A stretch of DNA of 64,000 nucleotides, from assembly GCA_014529385.2 (NCBI GenBank), contig CM043970.1:48325779-48389778 (forward strand), read 5' to 3'. Source of the stretch: Adiantum capillus-veneris. Taxonomy: Eukaryota; Streptophyta; Polypodiopsida; Polypodiales; Pteridaceae. Within the stretch, counting starts at the first letter, position 1, and each line of letters begins with the position of its first letter. This document shows positions 53,939 to 64,000 of the stretch, piece after piece. Below the pieces are notes generated by a model that was given only the letters and a program-made list of their open reading frames with translations, did no database searches and was not told where the DNA came from. A program made the translations under genes and the position numbers.

Positions 53939-56900
53939 CTTTTTTTTTCCGAGAAAAAGATCCTTCTATTAGTTAATGAAACTGCCCATAGGGCTACAAC
54001 TACCTCTACAAGAAAGGGCTACAACACTCATGAGGGGGAGACTCTCCCAATGAAAAAAAAACATATGTACAATGAGGCTAAATCAATAGATGGGAGGAGG
54101 GAAGAGCCACACAGATGGACGGTAGTGCCATCTGAGCACATCCTGGACCATGGTGAAAAAAGGCCTAGGGCGCCAGAGTCCAAGGAAAGCATCTCTGCGC
54201 TCCCACATGCGGGTGGGAGCTGCCCTAGAGTCTCTTGAACTGTCCTCTGAGAGTATGGATCAGCTCAAGCCAAAGATCCCGAACAGTCTTTGCTGGTGGT
54301 ACTGGGAGAGCCTCGAAGATGCGGAAGCAGCGGGCCCGCCATATGAACCAGAGTGTCAGGCCGCAGATGAGCTCCCAACACTCCTCTCTCTCACTGCACC
54401 ACTCCTGTGGAGTAAGCTTTGTAGCAGGCTGGAGTGTAGGGCGACCCCCCTCCATCACTATCATCCTGCTGGTGGAGGATAGCTCAAACTGAAGTGCTGG
54501 GCCCATGAGAGTGGACCAAGCAGTTGCCCCCCAAGTGTATTCCGAGCTATGGAAAGAGTTGGCATCAGTCGAAGAACACGAAGCCAAACCTGCTGTGCCA
54601 AAGGACAGTCCCAAAGACAGTGACGCTGACTCTCCACAAGATGGTCACAAGCTGCGTATGATGCTGAGACCACTATGTACAAGCCAGCTCCCAACTGCTG
54701 TAGCTCGATGTGCAACCAGCCACTGGAACAAAGTGACTCGCCTCGGTTGTCTGGAGTCCCCCAAAAAGCTGACAAGAACTCGGCTGTGAGACCCTCAATG
54801 AGGTGCTGCAGCAGGATGAGCCTATCTCCGTGCTGCCAGTATGTGACGTTCCACTCAAGTAGTGTACTGAAAGAAAGGGACACCTGGATGATCTGCTGAG
54901 GAGAAAGGATCCCTCCAAAACCACTCTCTAGGATCCCATTGCACTCGTGCCAATGAACAACTCTCCCAAGCCCACAGTCTCCAGTAGCCAGTCTCTAGAG
55001 CTGCCGGGTCAGGATCTATGACACAGGTCCTCCCACAGATGCCCACAACTCGGATCCTCTGAAAACAACACTCTGCCACCTGTGGGGCCTCTACTGAAAC
55101 TCGGTGTAACTGACACTCACCCTGTAACTCGAAAAACAGGGAGGGTATAGTCTCTGAGCAAGCCTGAACTGCGAGGAGAACCTCCAGTCGCGTGAAGGCT
55201 CCCATCCATGTGGGCACTGTTGACTCGAGAGGAGCGAGCCACTCAGCTGGTACTGCCTCTGAGATGTCCTGACACATGCTCTACACCCCTCTCATGCCCT
55301 GAAGCTGGATGCCCTGCAGCTCCTCTGACAAGCTTGAGAACTGTAGCCAGTCACCTAAAGTGTGTGTTGGACCCTTTGCCATGGGACCTCAAGAAACATG
55401 AGGCCTACTACCAACAAAGTGGCCTCTCTGAGTGCTAACCATGGGGTTCCAAACAAGGGGCTGTCTCAAGCGCTCCTCTGTGCTAGTAGGCTGACGCTGC
55501 TCCAGGCCTCTCCGCAGCTGCTCCCAGGATCGGAGCAGACTCACAGCGAAGCGGTCCTCGAGTCTCCTACTCAAGCCAAGTTTGCGTATCTTTGTGAAAA
55601 TCCATCTGGTCGAAGGTCGGCAGGGGCCTCTAGTGTGAGGCAGTTTAGCACTAAGCTGCTGAAGTAAGAACTCCTTCCAGGGGTCCTCTCCTAGAAGAAG
55701 TCCTCTGACGATGAACTTCCCTAGAAGGGCTCTGCTTTGCTGTGCTGGGTCTATGATCCCCAACCCTCCTTGAGAACAAGGAAGAATGATGACTTGCCAT
55801 GCCACTTTGGCCCGGGCTATCTGAGTGTCACGCCCTGACCAAAGGAAGTTCCTGATCAGCCTCTCAACCTAAATGATGCAAGAACTCGAAAAGATCCAAC
55901 AAGAAGTGATGTACCTCATAGTAGCCAACAAAACCTGGTTGGCCACAACTCTGCCTGCTAGAGAAAGTCGTGCGGAGCTCCAATGCAACAACTTCCTCCT
56001 GATGGACAAGAGGAGGGGAGCAATCTGCTGCTCGGGAGATAGGTCCAAGCAAACCTGACAGCCCAAGTATCGAACTATAGTCCCTGGGGGAATCCATCCG
56101 AAACTTGCACCTGGCATCCAATCCGGCGTAGGAGCACTACCAATCGAGAAAGCCACTGTCTTTCTCCAGTTGATCAGTGCGCCTGCTGCACAACAAAAGG
56201 TCTCAAGAGCCTGCTCACACCTGTGAAGGTTGGCCTCCTAGCCATCCAAGTATAAGGCTGAGTCATCTGCAAACTCAGCATCCAGCAGCTCATCTTTGCG
56301 AATAGGGAGCGCCAAGCCACGTAAACCAACCTGCTGTGAAACCAAAAACCTGCTCATCGCCTCAGCATAGAACAGAAAGAGGAAGGGGGCAAGAGGGCAG
56401 CTCTATCTAACCGTTCGTGTGAGCATGAAACTATCACCTCTACCTCTTGACAAAAGTACTTGACTGTGTGCCCGCCTGTACAGAGCTGGCACACCTTTGA
56501 TCCAAGCATGTGAGAAGCCCATCCTGCGTAGAGTGCCCTCCAAAAAGTCCCAGTCAACTCTATCGTAGGCCTTCTCAAAATCGAGAAGAAGTATCACCAG
56601 ATCCTCACTACGGAGCCGCGCAAGGGTAGAAGCCTCCCAAAAAGTAAGGATGTTGTCAAGGATACTACGCTCCTTGACAAAACGTGTCTGTGTCCCATGT
56701 ATAATGCTCTCAAGAAGTGGCTAAATCCTCAAACTCAGAGCCTTGGCAAGAATTTTGTAGGATGAGTTGAAGATGGTGATGGGTCGCCACTGTCGAATCT
56801 CATCCAAGGAGCCACCCTCGAGAATGAGGTAGATTAGGCCCTCACTCATGCTGTCAGGCATCTCTCCTATGTGCAGGATGTACTGAAAAGCGTCTGAGCC

Positions 56901-57140
56901 AAGCAAGTCCCAGTACTCCAAGAAAAAGTTGGGAGTCACCCCATCCTCACCTGGACAGCTACCACGGGGCAGTCCTCTAAGAGCCGCGTGTAGCTCCTCT
57001 AGCTGAAGAGGCAGCTCAAGCCTCTGGCGCATCTCCTCAGTCAAGGCATCTGTGCCCACACCTGCTCTCTGCATGCATTCTGACACTCTGACTGAGGCTC
57101 TGCAGACAAATAGCGTGGAATAATCGCCATCTCAGAAAGC
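53939..57140 (-). pseudogene. 5'-truncated L1-type LINE, ORF2 with tail
   Basis: Minus strand from 57140: start of reverse transcriptase (SCPGEDGVTPNFFLEYWDLL, RQWRPITIFNSSYKILAKAL), DFEKAYDRVDWDFLEGTLRR, FLFLFYAEAM region near 56370, SIGSAPTPDWMPGASFGWIP, LLHWSSARLSLAGRVVANQV, GGLGIIDPAQQSRALLGKFI, then the C-terminal region ending in HLVESQRHCLWDCPLAQQVW (zinc-finger-like) near 54650. The poly(A) tail is at 53950-53939 (a T run on plus). Several stops. It is the same family as the plus-strand copy at 52269-53175. Confidence 0.85.
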
Positions 57141-57149
57141 CGAAAATAA

Positions 57150-57340
57150 CGCAAGGAACACTGGTGCTACTCTATCAAGCTAAATATCTGAAAAGAGCTA
57201 AGAAGCTGGTCCCAGCTTGGCAAGGGCCATTCATGGTACAAGAGATTTTGCCATAGGGGGCTGTCTAGTTAGTCACTCTGGCAGGTGTTCCCTCACCACT
57301 GGTAAATGGATCAAGAATTAAGTGCTATCACTCACTTGCG
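57150..57340 (+). pseudogene. Gypsy integrase C-terminal fragment
   Basis: KRAKKLVPAWQGPFMVQEIL matches the GPF/Y-type module after the integrase core of Gypsy elements; the reading then hits stops. About 190 bp, isolated. Confidence 0.5.
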
Positions 57341-57697
57341 TGACTCTTTAGAAATGTGGTCATGTTATCTTTCCCCCGAGCAACGGTATGACTGTCCGGT
57401 CCTCAGCTCTCTCCGACTTTCCATTTTCCCTCTCTCAAGTCAGTTCTCATCTCAGTTGTAATCAGTGTTATCTTTAAAATTCTCCTTGTTTTACTGCATG
57501 CATCCATTTTGCTCTCCTCTCATTGATAGAATTGGGTTTTTGGAGTCCTACTAAGATCCAGCATTACTGCTTTGTTTCTATTGCCTCTCTCTCCTCGTGG
57601 ATTTGTTGAATGTCCAAGGTTCAACTCTCGTCGGATAGATCTTTGATTTTTGGTATTGTTCCTAACACGTTCAAACATGCTCTGCTGTATCTCCCTT

Positions 57698-57747
<50 letters not shown>

Positions 57748-58020
57748 TGAGCTCTCACACACACCAATCTATTTCTTTGCCTTTCCTGTGCGATCTCTTT
57801 CGTAACACTCTTTCAATATGCTTCACTCCTGTTGCTCTACTCCTTTCATTGCTCTTCCCCCTCTCTCTCACACATACATGCAAGTTTGCTCTAGCTGGGC
57901 GTGTTTGCTCTAACCTTTCTGATTGCCCACATCCTAGTTAAGGAGAAGCACCACATCCTAGTTAAAGAGAAGCCGACAAATTTTTTATTCTGGCTAACAA
58001 TACAACTTTTATCTCTCCCT
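57341..58020. other. Unassigned with CT microsatellite
   Basis: A (CT)n run at about 57701-57744 and a second CT-rich stretch at 58010-58050. No gene recognised; frames here are driven by the repeats. Confidence 0.45.
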
Positions 58021-59513
58021 CTCTCTCCCCTTCTCCTTTCTCTCTCTCGTGCACTGTGCCCCTTTGCCCCCTAACCGCCCCCTACCCACCCTGCCTGCTC
58101 ACCCCCTATCTACCCTCGCCCCCCCCCTCCCCACCTCATCTACCCCTCGCCCCCTATCTAGTCCTCGCTCCCCTCACCAGCACTCCCTCGCCCCCCCATC
58201 TACCTCTCGGCCCTACTATCTATCCGTCGCCCTAACCTATACAGCCCTTTCTACCCCTCGTTCCCCTGACCAACCCTCGACCCTGTCCGCCCCTATCGAA
58301 CCTCTCGCCCCTCATTCCCTAGCCTGTCTACTTAGCGCCCTCCCTCGGCCCCTAACCACCTTCATCTCTGCAGGCCTACGTACACTGTCGTCTTGCCGAT
58401 GCAGCCCTCAGGCTACCATGGGATATGGGTGGGTTCGTCTCGCTAGATCAGTACAGACGCCCATGGGATATGGAGAGTACAGTCATCGACAGTTTGGGGG
58501 AGGTGCTACTACAGTTTGACTACTACCCTCAGGGATTTCAGCACCCTGGCATCTTTGGCTCCTTACCGCACATGTCCTCCTCACAGACGGCTCCTTGCGA
58601 CGGCTTCGCAGCCGCACATTGACATGGGTGTGCGAGTCGGCGGCCTCAGTACACTTCAAGCCAGGTACTTCCATTCGCCGAGCAGAAGGTGGCTGCTCCT
58701 TTCGCTGAGAGTCGGTTTGTGGAGAGCACTCATAGAGTCCAGAGTTTTCCCATCGATCTGATGGCTCCACCTCCAGAGTCTGATTCTTCGGGTGCAGCAA
58801 TGGCCACAACTCTATCTCTTGGATGACAAATTCAGGACCTGACCATTGTACATATGCAGTACCTAGTGGTTTTCTTTCATAGTTTTTCAGTATTCCTCTC
58901 ACCGAGACGGTGAGCGGCGGTCTTGTGGCGGGCAACCTGTAGCAGGCTACAATGCCACTTTCACAAGACACACAGTTAGTACAGTTGGTCTGGTCTTGTT
59001 CACACTGGACGTACTCTCTGGACTAGGCAGTGACACGTGGTAGGGATACGGACGGTGGTCTAGTGGACATCGTGGCTAGGTCACCACCACTCAGTTTGGG
59101 GATAGACTTAGATGGCTGACATTTATGAGCCATTGGTGGCTCTTTATGGTTGTACATATGAGTAGTAGTTGTCGGGTCATGATTATTATCTTCTTCATGT
59201 ATGGTCCAGCATCCTCGTCTAAAGTAGCGAGTCTATACACATAGTACGTCTACACCATCCCTGCACATCTGAGCCTCGACACCCCCATTGTACCCGTGAG
59301 TTCTGGGTTGGAGCTGAGTGTGCTGCCACGCCAGAGTCTGTATCGGTTCTTTGAGATAATCGAGGTTATATGTTCTGGTTTGCTACTGTGTCTCTGTGTT
59401 GATTAGCTGTTATCTATTGTTTCTTGTGTTTTCATTCTGTTTGAGTGAGACGTCTCGCACATTGCACTGAGGAGCACCCACTGTAGAGAGCACGACACAC
59501 TATCCGGGCTACA
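58021..59513 (+). mobile_element. Family B copy 4, partial: end of cargo ORF plus 3' LTR
   Basis: LTR 58938-59513 (576 bp, TGTAGCAGGC to CGGGCTACA), reverse-oriented relative to copies 1-3. Upstream are a C-rich array (58070-58330, complement of the G-rich arrays of copies 1 and 2) and coding remains shared with copy 2: PQATMGYGWVRLARSVQTP and, near 58750-58826, LMAPPPESDSSGAAMATTL. So this copy carried the same unknown cargo as copy 2, with an internal deletion. The 5' LTR is missing. Confidence 0.8.
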
Positions 59514-60007
59514 AAGGCAAAGCACCCTTCAAAGATTTCAAGGCACCGGAGAAATTCTCTATCAAACATACATGCAGAGCCTGTAAATCTTTAGGAAAGT
59601 TCAAGAGCCATGATTTTTCTACGTTTGTTGACCTTGTCAGAATCCGATAAAAGTTCAGACATGAAAACCCCCAAATCTAAGCAAGCTTCGAAACTTTGTA
59701 CAGAAAGAAGAAAACAGCGGCTAAGATTCATAGGAAACTTTGAGCTCAGAATGAATCTCTTGAAGGGCAGGGAGCAGCATAAGCTTTAAAATATACAGTA
59801 GCTCACATGAAGTGACACACAAAGCAAAAAACGTGCTATACGGAGCATACATGGTGATGAAAAGTATTAAAGCTAAATTATTAGAATTGAAATAATATGA
59901 AGGCTCTAAAAACGTAAATGAAGGCTGGAAATTAGTGACAGCAGCTAAAGCGAAGAAGGAAGAAGAATTGTGAAGGAAGTAGGTTCTCTCACCCACCACA
60001 CACACTC

Positions 60008-61490
60008 TTTTTTTTTTGTACATCATGATTTAATTTACAAGTGGGAAACCTCAAAACAAGGAGAACCCACTGTAAAAAAATACAATAAGCGGAGCTTTGC
60101 GATGCTCCGAAAGGTAGAAGAAATCAAAGAAAATCCTGTAAGCTTCAAGAGAGATATCTCCCACATCATAAGCATAATGCAGGGCTTGTCCGAGTGAAAA
60201 ACTTGAAGGGAAAGGATCAATTTGTAATGCATGAAACATCCGAGAGTTGGGTTGGTGCCATATGGTCCACATGACCCAAAATCTGACCCAACTGAAGATC
60301 ATCTCAAACTGAGACTGTGGTGGTGGAAGAACTCCAAAAATCCAAAACCGTCTCCAAAAGATTCCAGATATGAAACAAAGGTGCAGAGCAGAGGACACCT
60401 GTCTGATGAAATTCCGGGAGCAGCGGCAATCCCAAAGCAAATGCGTAACAGACTCGTCAGCCCCAAGACACTAGACACAACGAGCAGAAGCAATGCATTG
60501 TGCATGCAACAAAGTACCAACCGGCAGAGCACCCACAAGGAAATGTGTTCCTTGAGTGGTAAGTGATTCTTCCAAATGCGAGAGTGTTTTTTGCCACCAC
60601 AACTGAGATTTGGAGAGTGACAACAATTGATTTTCATGAGCGACAATCCATGCATCAGACTGCATCAAGGCATAAACAGACCTAACCGATATGCAGTCCA
60701 TCCTAATATAGCCAAGATGCTAATTAGAAAGCCGAGAGTCCCCAAGCAGTAGAGGCACTAGAGAAACATCTATAAGTAGATGTTGAATTTGCTGCCACAA
60801 ATGTCGATAATGAGCTCCCAACTCATAATGAAAAGCAACAAACGGAAAAGAAAGAACTTGTCCCGCATTATTCACCGCTTGATCAACCTGGCAAATCCCT
60901 TTTTGTGAAAGAAAGTAAGCTAGTCGAGGAGAGCGTTGAACCAAGGTAAGAGACAATGCTTTTCTCCAATGGATGCTCTCCAACCCAAGTGAGTTTCCTG
61001 GCAGAGATTGACGACCATGCCAGGATAAGTGCAAGGTAACAGCCTTCCAATCCGTAACAAGAGACGAAGTGAAGGGACATCCCGGAAAATGGTCATCCAA
61101 CTGTCCAAAAATGACATCCCAATACGAAGGATGCCAATGACCAAAAGATTGCGTGACAATGCCATCACATAAATGCGAAACCATGAGCGTCCATGGTTGT
61201 CATTGGTCCACGAGTGTAGGCATAGCTTTTCGAGCCAAAACATGCCGACGTAAATCAAGAATATTAATCCCTCTCAGCCGCTTAGGCGTGCATAACTTAT
61301 CCATTCATAGAAACCGCAATCCTTTCTTGTGGGATGAAGTACGCCAGAAATGTTCCAACATACGTGACATAAGAGACCCAAGGCACCGCTGGGGCCAGCA
61401 TAATAGTGGCAAATAGAATTGCACATAGGCCATCATTATGCTTTGGACAATTCTAAGTTGCACATGCAATGACCATGTCGACAATTTCCA
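60008..61490 (-). pseudogene. L1-type LINE 3' fragment (ORF2 C-terminus)
   Basis: Minus frames 61505-61305, 61184-60720 and 60701-60051 form the LINE region after reverse transcriptase; it includes a zinc-binding motif of the zf-RVT type near 60480-60400 (CLGADESVTHLLWDC-like). A T run at 60009-60018 is its poly(A) tail. It ends about 70 bp before the next MSL exon. Confidence 0.65.
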
Positions 61491-61562
61491 ATAGCTCACA
61501 CACACACAACACTAAATTTGCATTCGATGATAATTTCTTTTCTAAATTTTGGGTGGCTGCAG

Positions 61563-61839
61563 CTCTTGTAATGAGAAGCTGTATTACCCAAACTCGCTTC
61601 TTTGCACAAAGCCAATCTCGAATTATTATCGAAGTCCAGACATGTGGGACTCAATCGAGTTCCAGATTCACATGCGAACTCCTCTAGAGAAAATTGCGGA
61701 GCTGAAGGACAGGCTTCAGAAGCACATTGAGGGGCTGCCACAGTACTGGTATCCGGAATTCCGAGTGGTCTGCAAAGACATAGAGGACTCCACAAAAATG
61801 AAGATGGCCATGTGGATGAGACATCATCTCAACTACCAG
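61563..61839 (+). CDS. MSL exon: C-terminal cytosolic domain
   Basis: 92 codons plus one base. CNEKLYYPNSLLCTKPISNY, YRSPDMWDSIEFQIHM, LKDRLQKHIEGLPQYWYPEF match NEKVYYPNAVLATKPISNYF and following of MSL10. Acceptor ggctgcag, donor gtactt. No lesion. Confidence 0.94.
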
Positions 61840-62353
61840 GTACTTACTACTTTCTACAAATAGGGATGCTAAACCAGTTCACAATACAAAGCACTTAGGC
61901 ATGTTGACCCAGTACTCTCCTAGTTAATTAGGGAGTAATAACATTGGCATTATGCATTAATAAAAGTGTTGATTAGTGTCTGTACAAGAGTATTTGCATC
62001 TCGTAGTATGTCTCAACGAGTTTGAAAAATAATATTCATCATTAAGTGAGGATATTCTGAGGGAGTATTGTGCTTAGTATATTCCTAATAAGCTCATTAA
62101 TTGAGCATATTCATAGTGTGTGTACATGACATGGAAGGCGCCAATCAAGATCACGCTGTAATTATGTGCATTTGCCAAAGTATTGTTAAGTATGAAGAGC
62201 TTCTAAATTTTCTCTTCATTGTCTCTGTTGAAGAGAACCATTTCTACACATTTGATGCAGTTTCAGATCCTTGAAAGGCACATAAAATTGTGTTTGTCTT
62301 TTTGAAGGTATTCTTTTTAAGCACTAATGCAAACAATTTGCTTGTTGTTGCAG
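61840..62353. other. MSL last intron
   Basis: 514 bp, GT-AG (gtactt ... gttgttgcag), AT-rich with no recognisable insert. Confidence 0.8.
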
Positions 62354-62503
62354 GAAGGAGGTGAGAGGTTTCAACGACGGAGCAATCTACTGCTGTATCT
62401 GAAGCAGCAACTGGAGGATCTAGAGATTAGCTACAGATTGCCTCAACAAGAGATACTGGTCACAGGAGTTCCAATGTTGTGTGAAAGTCAAAAAATCACA
62501 TGA
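62354..62503 (+). CDS. MSL terminal exon with stop
   Basis: 49 codons and TGA. EGGERFQRRSNLLLYLKQQL and DLEISYRLPQQEILVTGVP match the MSL10 C-terminal NRERNLRR...LLPQDI. Phase 0 from the preceding exon. Confidence 0.9.
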   Translation, partial: EGGERFQRRSNLLLYLKQQLEDLEISYRLPQQEILVTGVPMLCESQKIT

Positions 62504-63087
62504 CACACTCTGTGATTAAGAGGCTAGCAATGAGGGTGCGGTGGGTCGCTTGTTGGCAAATGCTTGACTCTGATTTGTAGTTGGGTCAAGCATTGGAACA
62601 CCTCTGTTAGACAGGATGACAGTCTTTTGAACTGAAAATGGGCTTCGTGAATAAACTCAATACAGGCGAGGACTTGAAGGTAACTATCCCATTTGGGGAT
62701 AACTTCATACATACCTGACACCTATTTTGTTTTCTTTTTTGTGATGGTTAATTCATTAAAAGATGTAAAGCACATGGCTTACACATAAAACATGTACAAA
62801 ACCTCATCTGATATCAAGTGACTTGAGACATTTACAAAACACAAATAGTGTGCAACCATGTTCCTTGTGAATGATTTGAGCATCAATCAGAAAAGAGACC
62901 CACCGAAGCAATAGACCACGAACAGGCCTAGTATGGCTTGCCCACCCCGAGCAGGATGAAGAATAAAAGCATGGAGTAGGGTCCATTTATGGCCCAAGGC
63001 CCATCCACTGAAAGTAAACAAACACCACTGCATTTACATCTTCCCCCCTTGTAAAAGCTTGAGAAAAAATCTTAGAACCATGAGTTT
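62504..63087. other. MSL 3' flank with an L1-type tail
   Basis: Around 62720-62760 a T-rich run and tgatggttaattcattaaaa resemble the minus-oriented L1 tail at 53939-53990. 62760-62960 has no recognisable coding content. Confidence 0.45.
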
Positions 63088-63219
63088 ATGAAGACCTTGC
63101 CTGTAAACGTACCAGCTGAGGAAGGGAAGGAGACAGCAAATGCTATGGATGAAATTGATGTGCTTGAGGAGGTGCCAATCCAGTTGGAGTTACCTCAGGC
63201 ACCTGAGATGGTTTGAATG
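63088..63219 (+). other. Small acidic open segment downstream of MSL
   Basis: 43 codons from ATG at 63088 to TGA, with an acidic, Leu/Pro-rich composition (NAMDEIDVLEEVPIQLELPQ). Preceded by a possible acceptor tcttag. It could be a displaced C-terminal exon of a longer MSL isoform or chance; not supported further. Confidence 0.25.
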
Positions 63220-63344
63220 TTTCTCAATGGGATTGTGGAATCAGGAAAGATTCTCCCACTTCATGTGCAAAGTGCTACCTAAGCTATCATTAAAGGTCAT
63301 CAATCCCTTGAAGGGGGGTCTTTTGACATTTTTGTAAGTTGAAT

Positions 63345-63470
63345 GACTTATGATTATTTGTATATAGCCTGGTTTCTTTTGGAGGTAAGATTGAATTTTG
63401 AAAGTATCGTTGGATTATTTGTATACAGCCTGGTTTCTTTTGGAGGTAAGATTGAATTTTGAAAGTGCAC
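63345..63470. repeat. 59-bp tandem duplication
   Basis: ggattatttgtatacagcct followed by ggtttcttttggaggtaaga and attgaattttgaaagt occurs twice in succession with two or three differences. Confidence 0.85.
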
Positions 63471-64000
63471 ACCCACACAAACACCCGACCACTAGGCTAC
63501 GATCTTGTTGGCACTGTATAAACCTTTCGGTATAATAATGTTAGTCAAAGCATTCTGATGTTCTCATGTTCTTGGTATGCACTTACATGCTTCACAAAAA
63601 AGAGTCAGTTGCAGTCTTTGTATATTGAATTGTGAATATCGAGTGGAGTAAACATGTTTCTTTTTGGGTAAATATGTGAATATATTAAGAGGAGAAACTT
63701 TTTACAACATCATCATCACGAGATAGAGCTCGTTCTAATCGAGGGCTTTCACATGCACATTTTGGCTGGCAGTAATTGAGGCGGACTACCTCCTATAAAG
63801 TGTCCATCACAAAAGATATTACAAAATAAGACACTTAAATTGTTTTTCTGGTCATCCAAAACACTTGCAAACATTTTGGGGTAAGCATCTGAGACCTTGA
63901 TGTGGTCATGTTAAATGTCTAGATTACTAGCAGTGTAGCTTTCATGAGTTCATCTTCCCACGCATATACAGGCTTGAGGGAGGCCTCCACATAGCCCACC
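63471..64000. other. Unassigned 3' end of the window
   Basis: At 63655-63730 a T-rich run followed by gggtaaatatgtgaatatat resembles another minus-oriented L1 tail. No gene recognised. Confidence 0.4.

Larger units (their letters stand above)
45988..61562. other. 15.6-kb intron of the MSL gene
   Basis: Phases match across it (AG plus C completes a codon). It holds LINE and LTR pieces of both orientations, listed separately. Stretches without assignment: 45988-46100, 47141-47290, 47961-48160 and 59514-60007. Confidence 0.75.
41018..62503 (+). pseudogene. MSL10-type mechanosensitive channel gene, 5' incomplete, TE-expanded
   Basis: Exons recognised: about 41018-41089, 41203-41376, 41486-42144, 43981-44121, 45298-45540, 45633-45848, 45956-45987, 61563-61839 and 62354-62503. 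All junctions are GT-AG and phases agree throughout. The product covers the last N-terminal helices, the cytosolic loop, the MscS-type pore region (FESLIFLFVTHPFDVGDR) and the C-terminus of MSL4-10 proteins, which are plasma-membrane tension-gated channels. The variable N-terminus and first helices are not in the window. The first exon seen lacks an AG acceptor (tgcat where tgcag would fit), and the loop exon contains an apparent frame shift at about 41644 and a TAA at 41830. Those two could be removed by an alternative intron 41645-41850. Whether this is a functional gene or a pseudogene is open; I lean to pseudogene. Confidence 0.8.

Noticed and set aside
58049-58519. 156-codon Pro/Ser-rich plus frame
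   Set aside because: Its first two thirds are a C-rich repeat array; only the last part is real cargo-ORF remnant, described under family B copy 4.

Overview
The window is nuclear DNA from a land plant with a large, repeat-rich genome. It has GT-AG introns, an MSL10-type mechanosensitive channel gene, chromodomain Gypsy elements, L1-type LINEs, a hAT transposon and long (CT)n runs. The repeat load and one 15.6 kb intron would suit a fern or another seed-free plant, but nothing read here proves the lineage. No prokaryotic genes, tRNA, rRNA or CRISPR array were seen.

Layout. 1-2090: an L1 endonuclease scrap, hairpin-forming tandem repeats and unassigned DNA. 2091-16668: a three-level nest. Family A copy 1 (minus; LTRs near 2091-3254 and 15760-16668) is split by family A copy 2 (plus, 5052-15574, target-site duplication aaaaa/gaaaa). 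The 5' LTR of copy 2 is in turn split, 17 bp from its start, by family B copy 1 (minus, 5069-10799, duplication catcc). 16669-29140: family C (chromovirus) pieces: a plus LTR and gag, and a minus LTR and pol. They are interrupted by a truncated hAT element (19561-21241) and by family B copy 2 (21805-25909, duplication tcctt, two 572-bp LTRs). 29141-31755: family B copy 3, a possible relic of an ATPase gene, and a short LTR with leader. 31756-37975: an almost full-length non-LTR element that starts with a sequence fitting the fold of an HDV-like self-cleaving ribozyme. 41018-62503: the MSL-type gene (plus). Nine exons are recognised; its last large intron (45988-61562) is filled with L1 and LTR debris plus family B copy 4. 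62504-64000: flank with L1 tails and a small tandem repeat.

How the parts relate. Families A and B are non-autonomous LTR elements: they have LTRs, primer sites and an ORF but no reverse transcriptase or integrase. Family B is the most interesting. Its members share the same LTR type (TGTAGC...GCTACA) but carry two different cargoes. Copy 1 encodes gag, zinc knuckles and retropepsin, and the same frame then runs into an intron-free ELMO domain, a host gene evidently captured from RNA. Copies 2 and 4 encode an unrelated protein of about 700 aa that I do not recognise. The needed pol functions would have to come from elsewhere, for example an intact Gypsy element; the pol relic at 27205-29123 is broken.

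Reliability. Five independent single-base frameshifts, in three unrelated coding regions, can each be explained by one base missing from a short G (or complementary C) run. Consensus sequencing error is therefore possible, and pseudogene calls resting on those shifts are provisional. Lesions with other signatures (in-frame TAA/TAG/TGA, 10-bp and 22-bp tandem duplications) look real.
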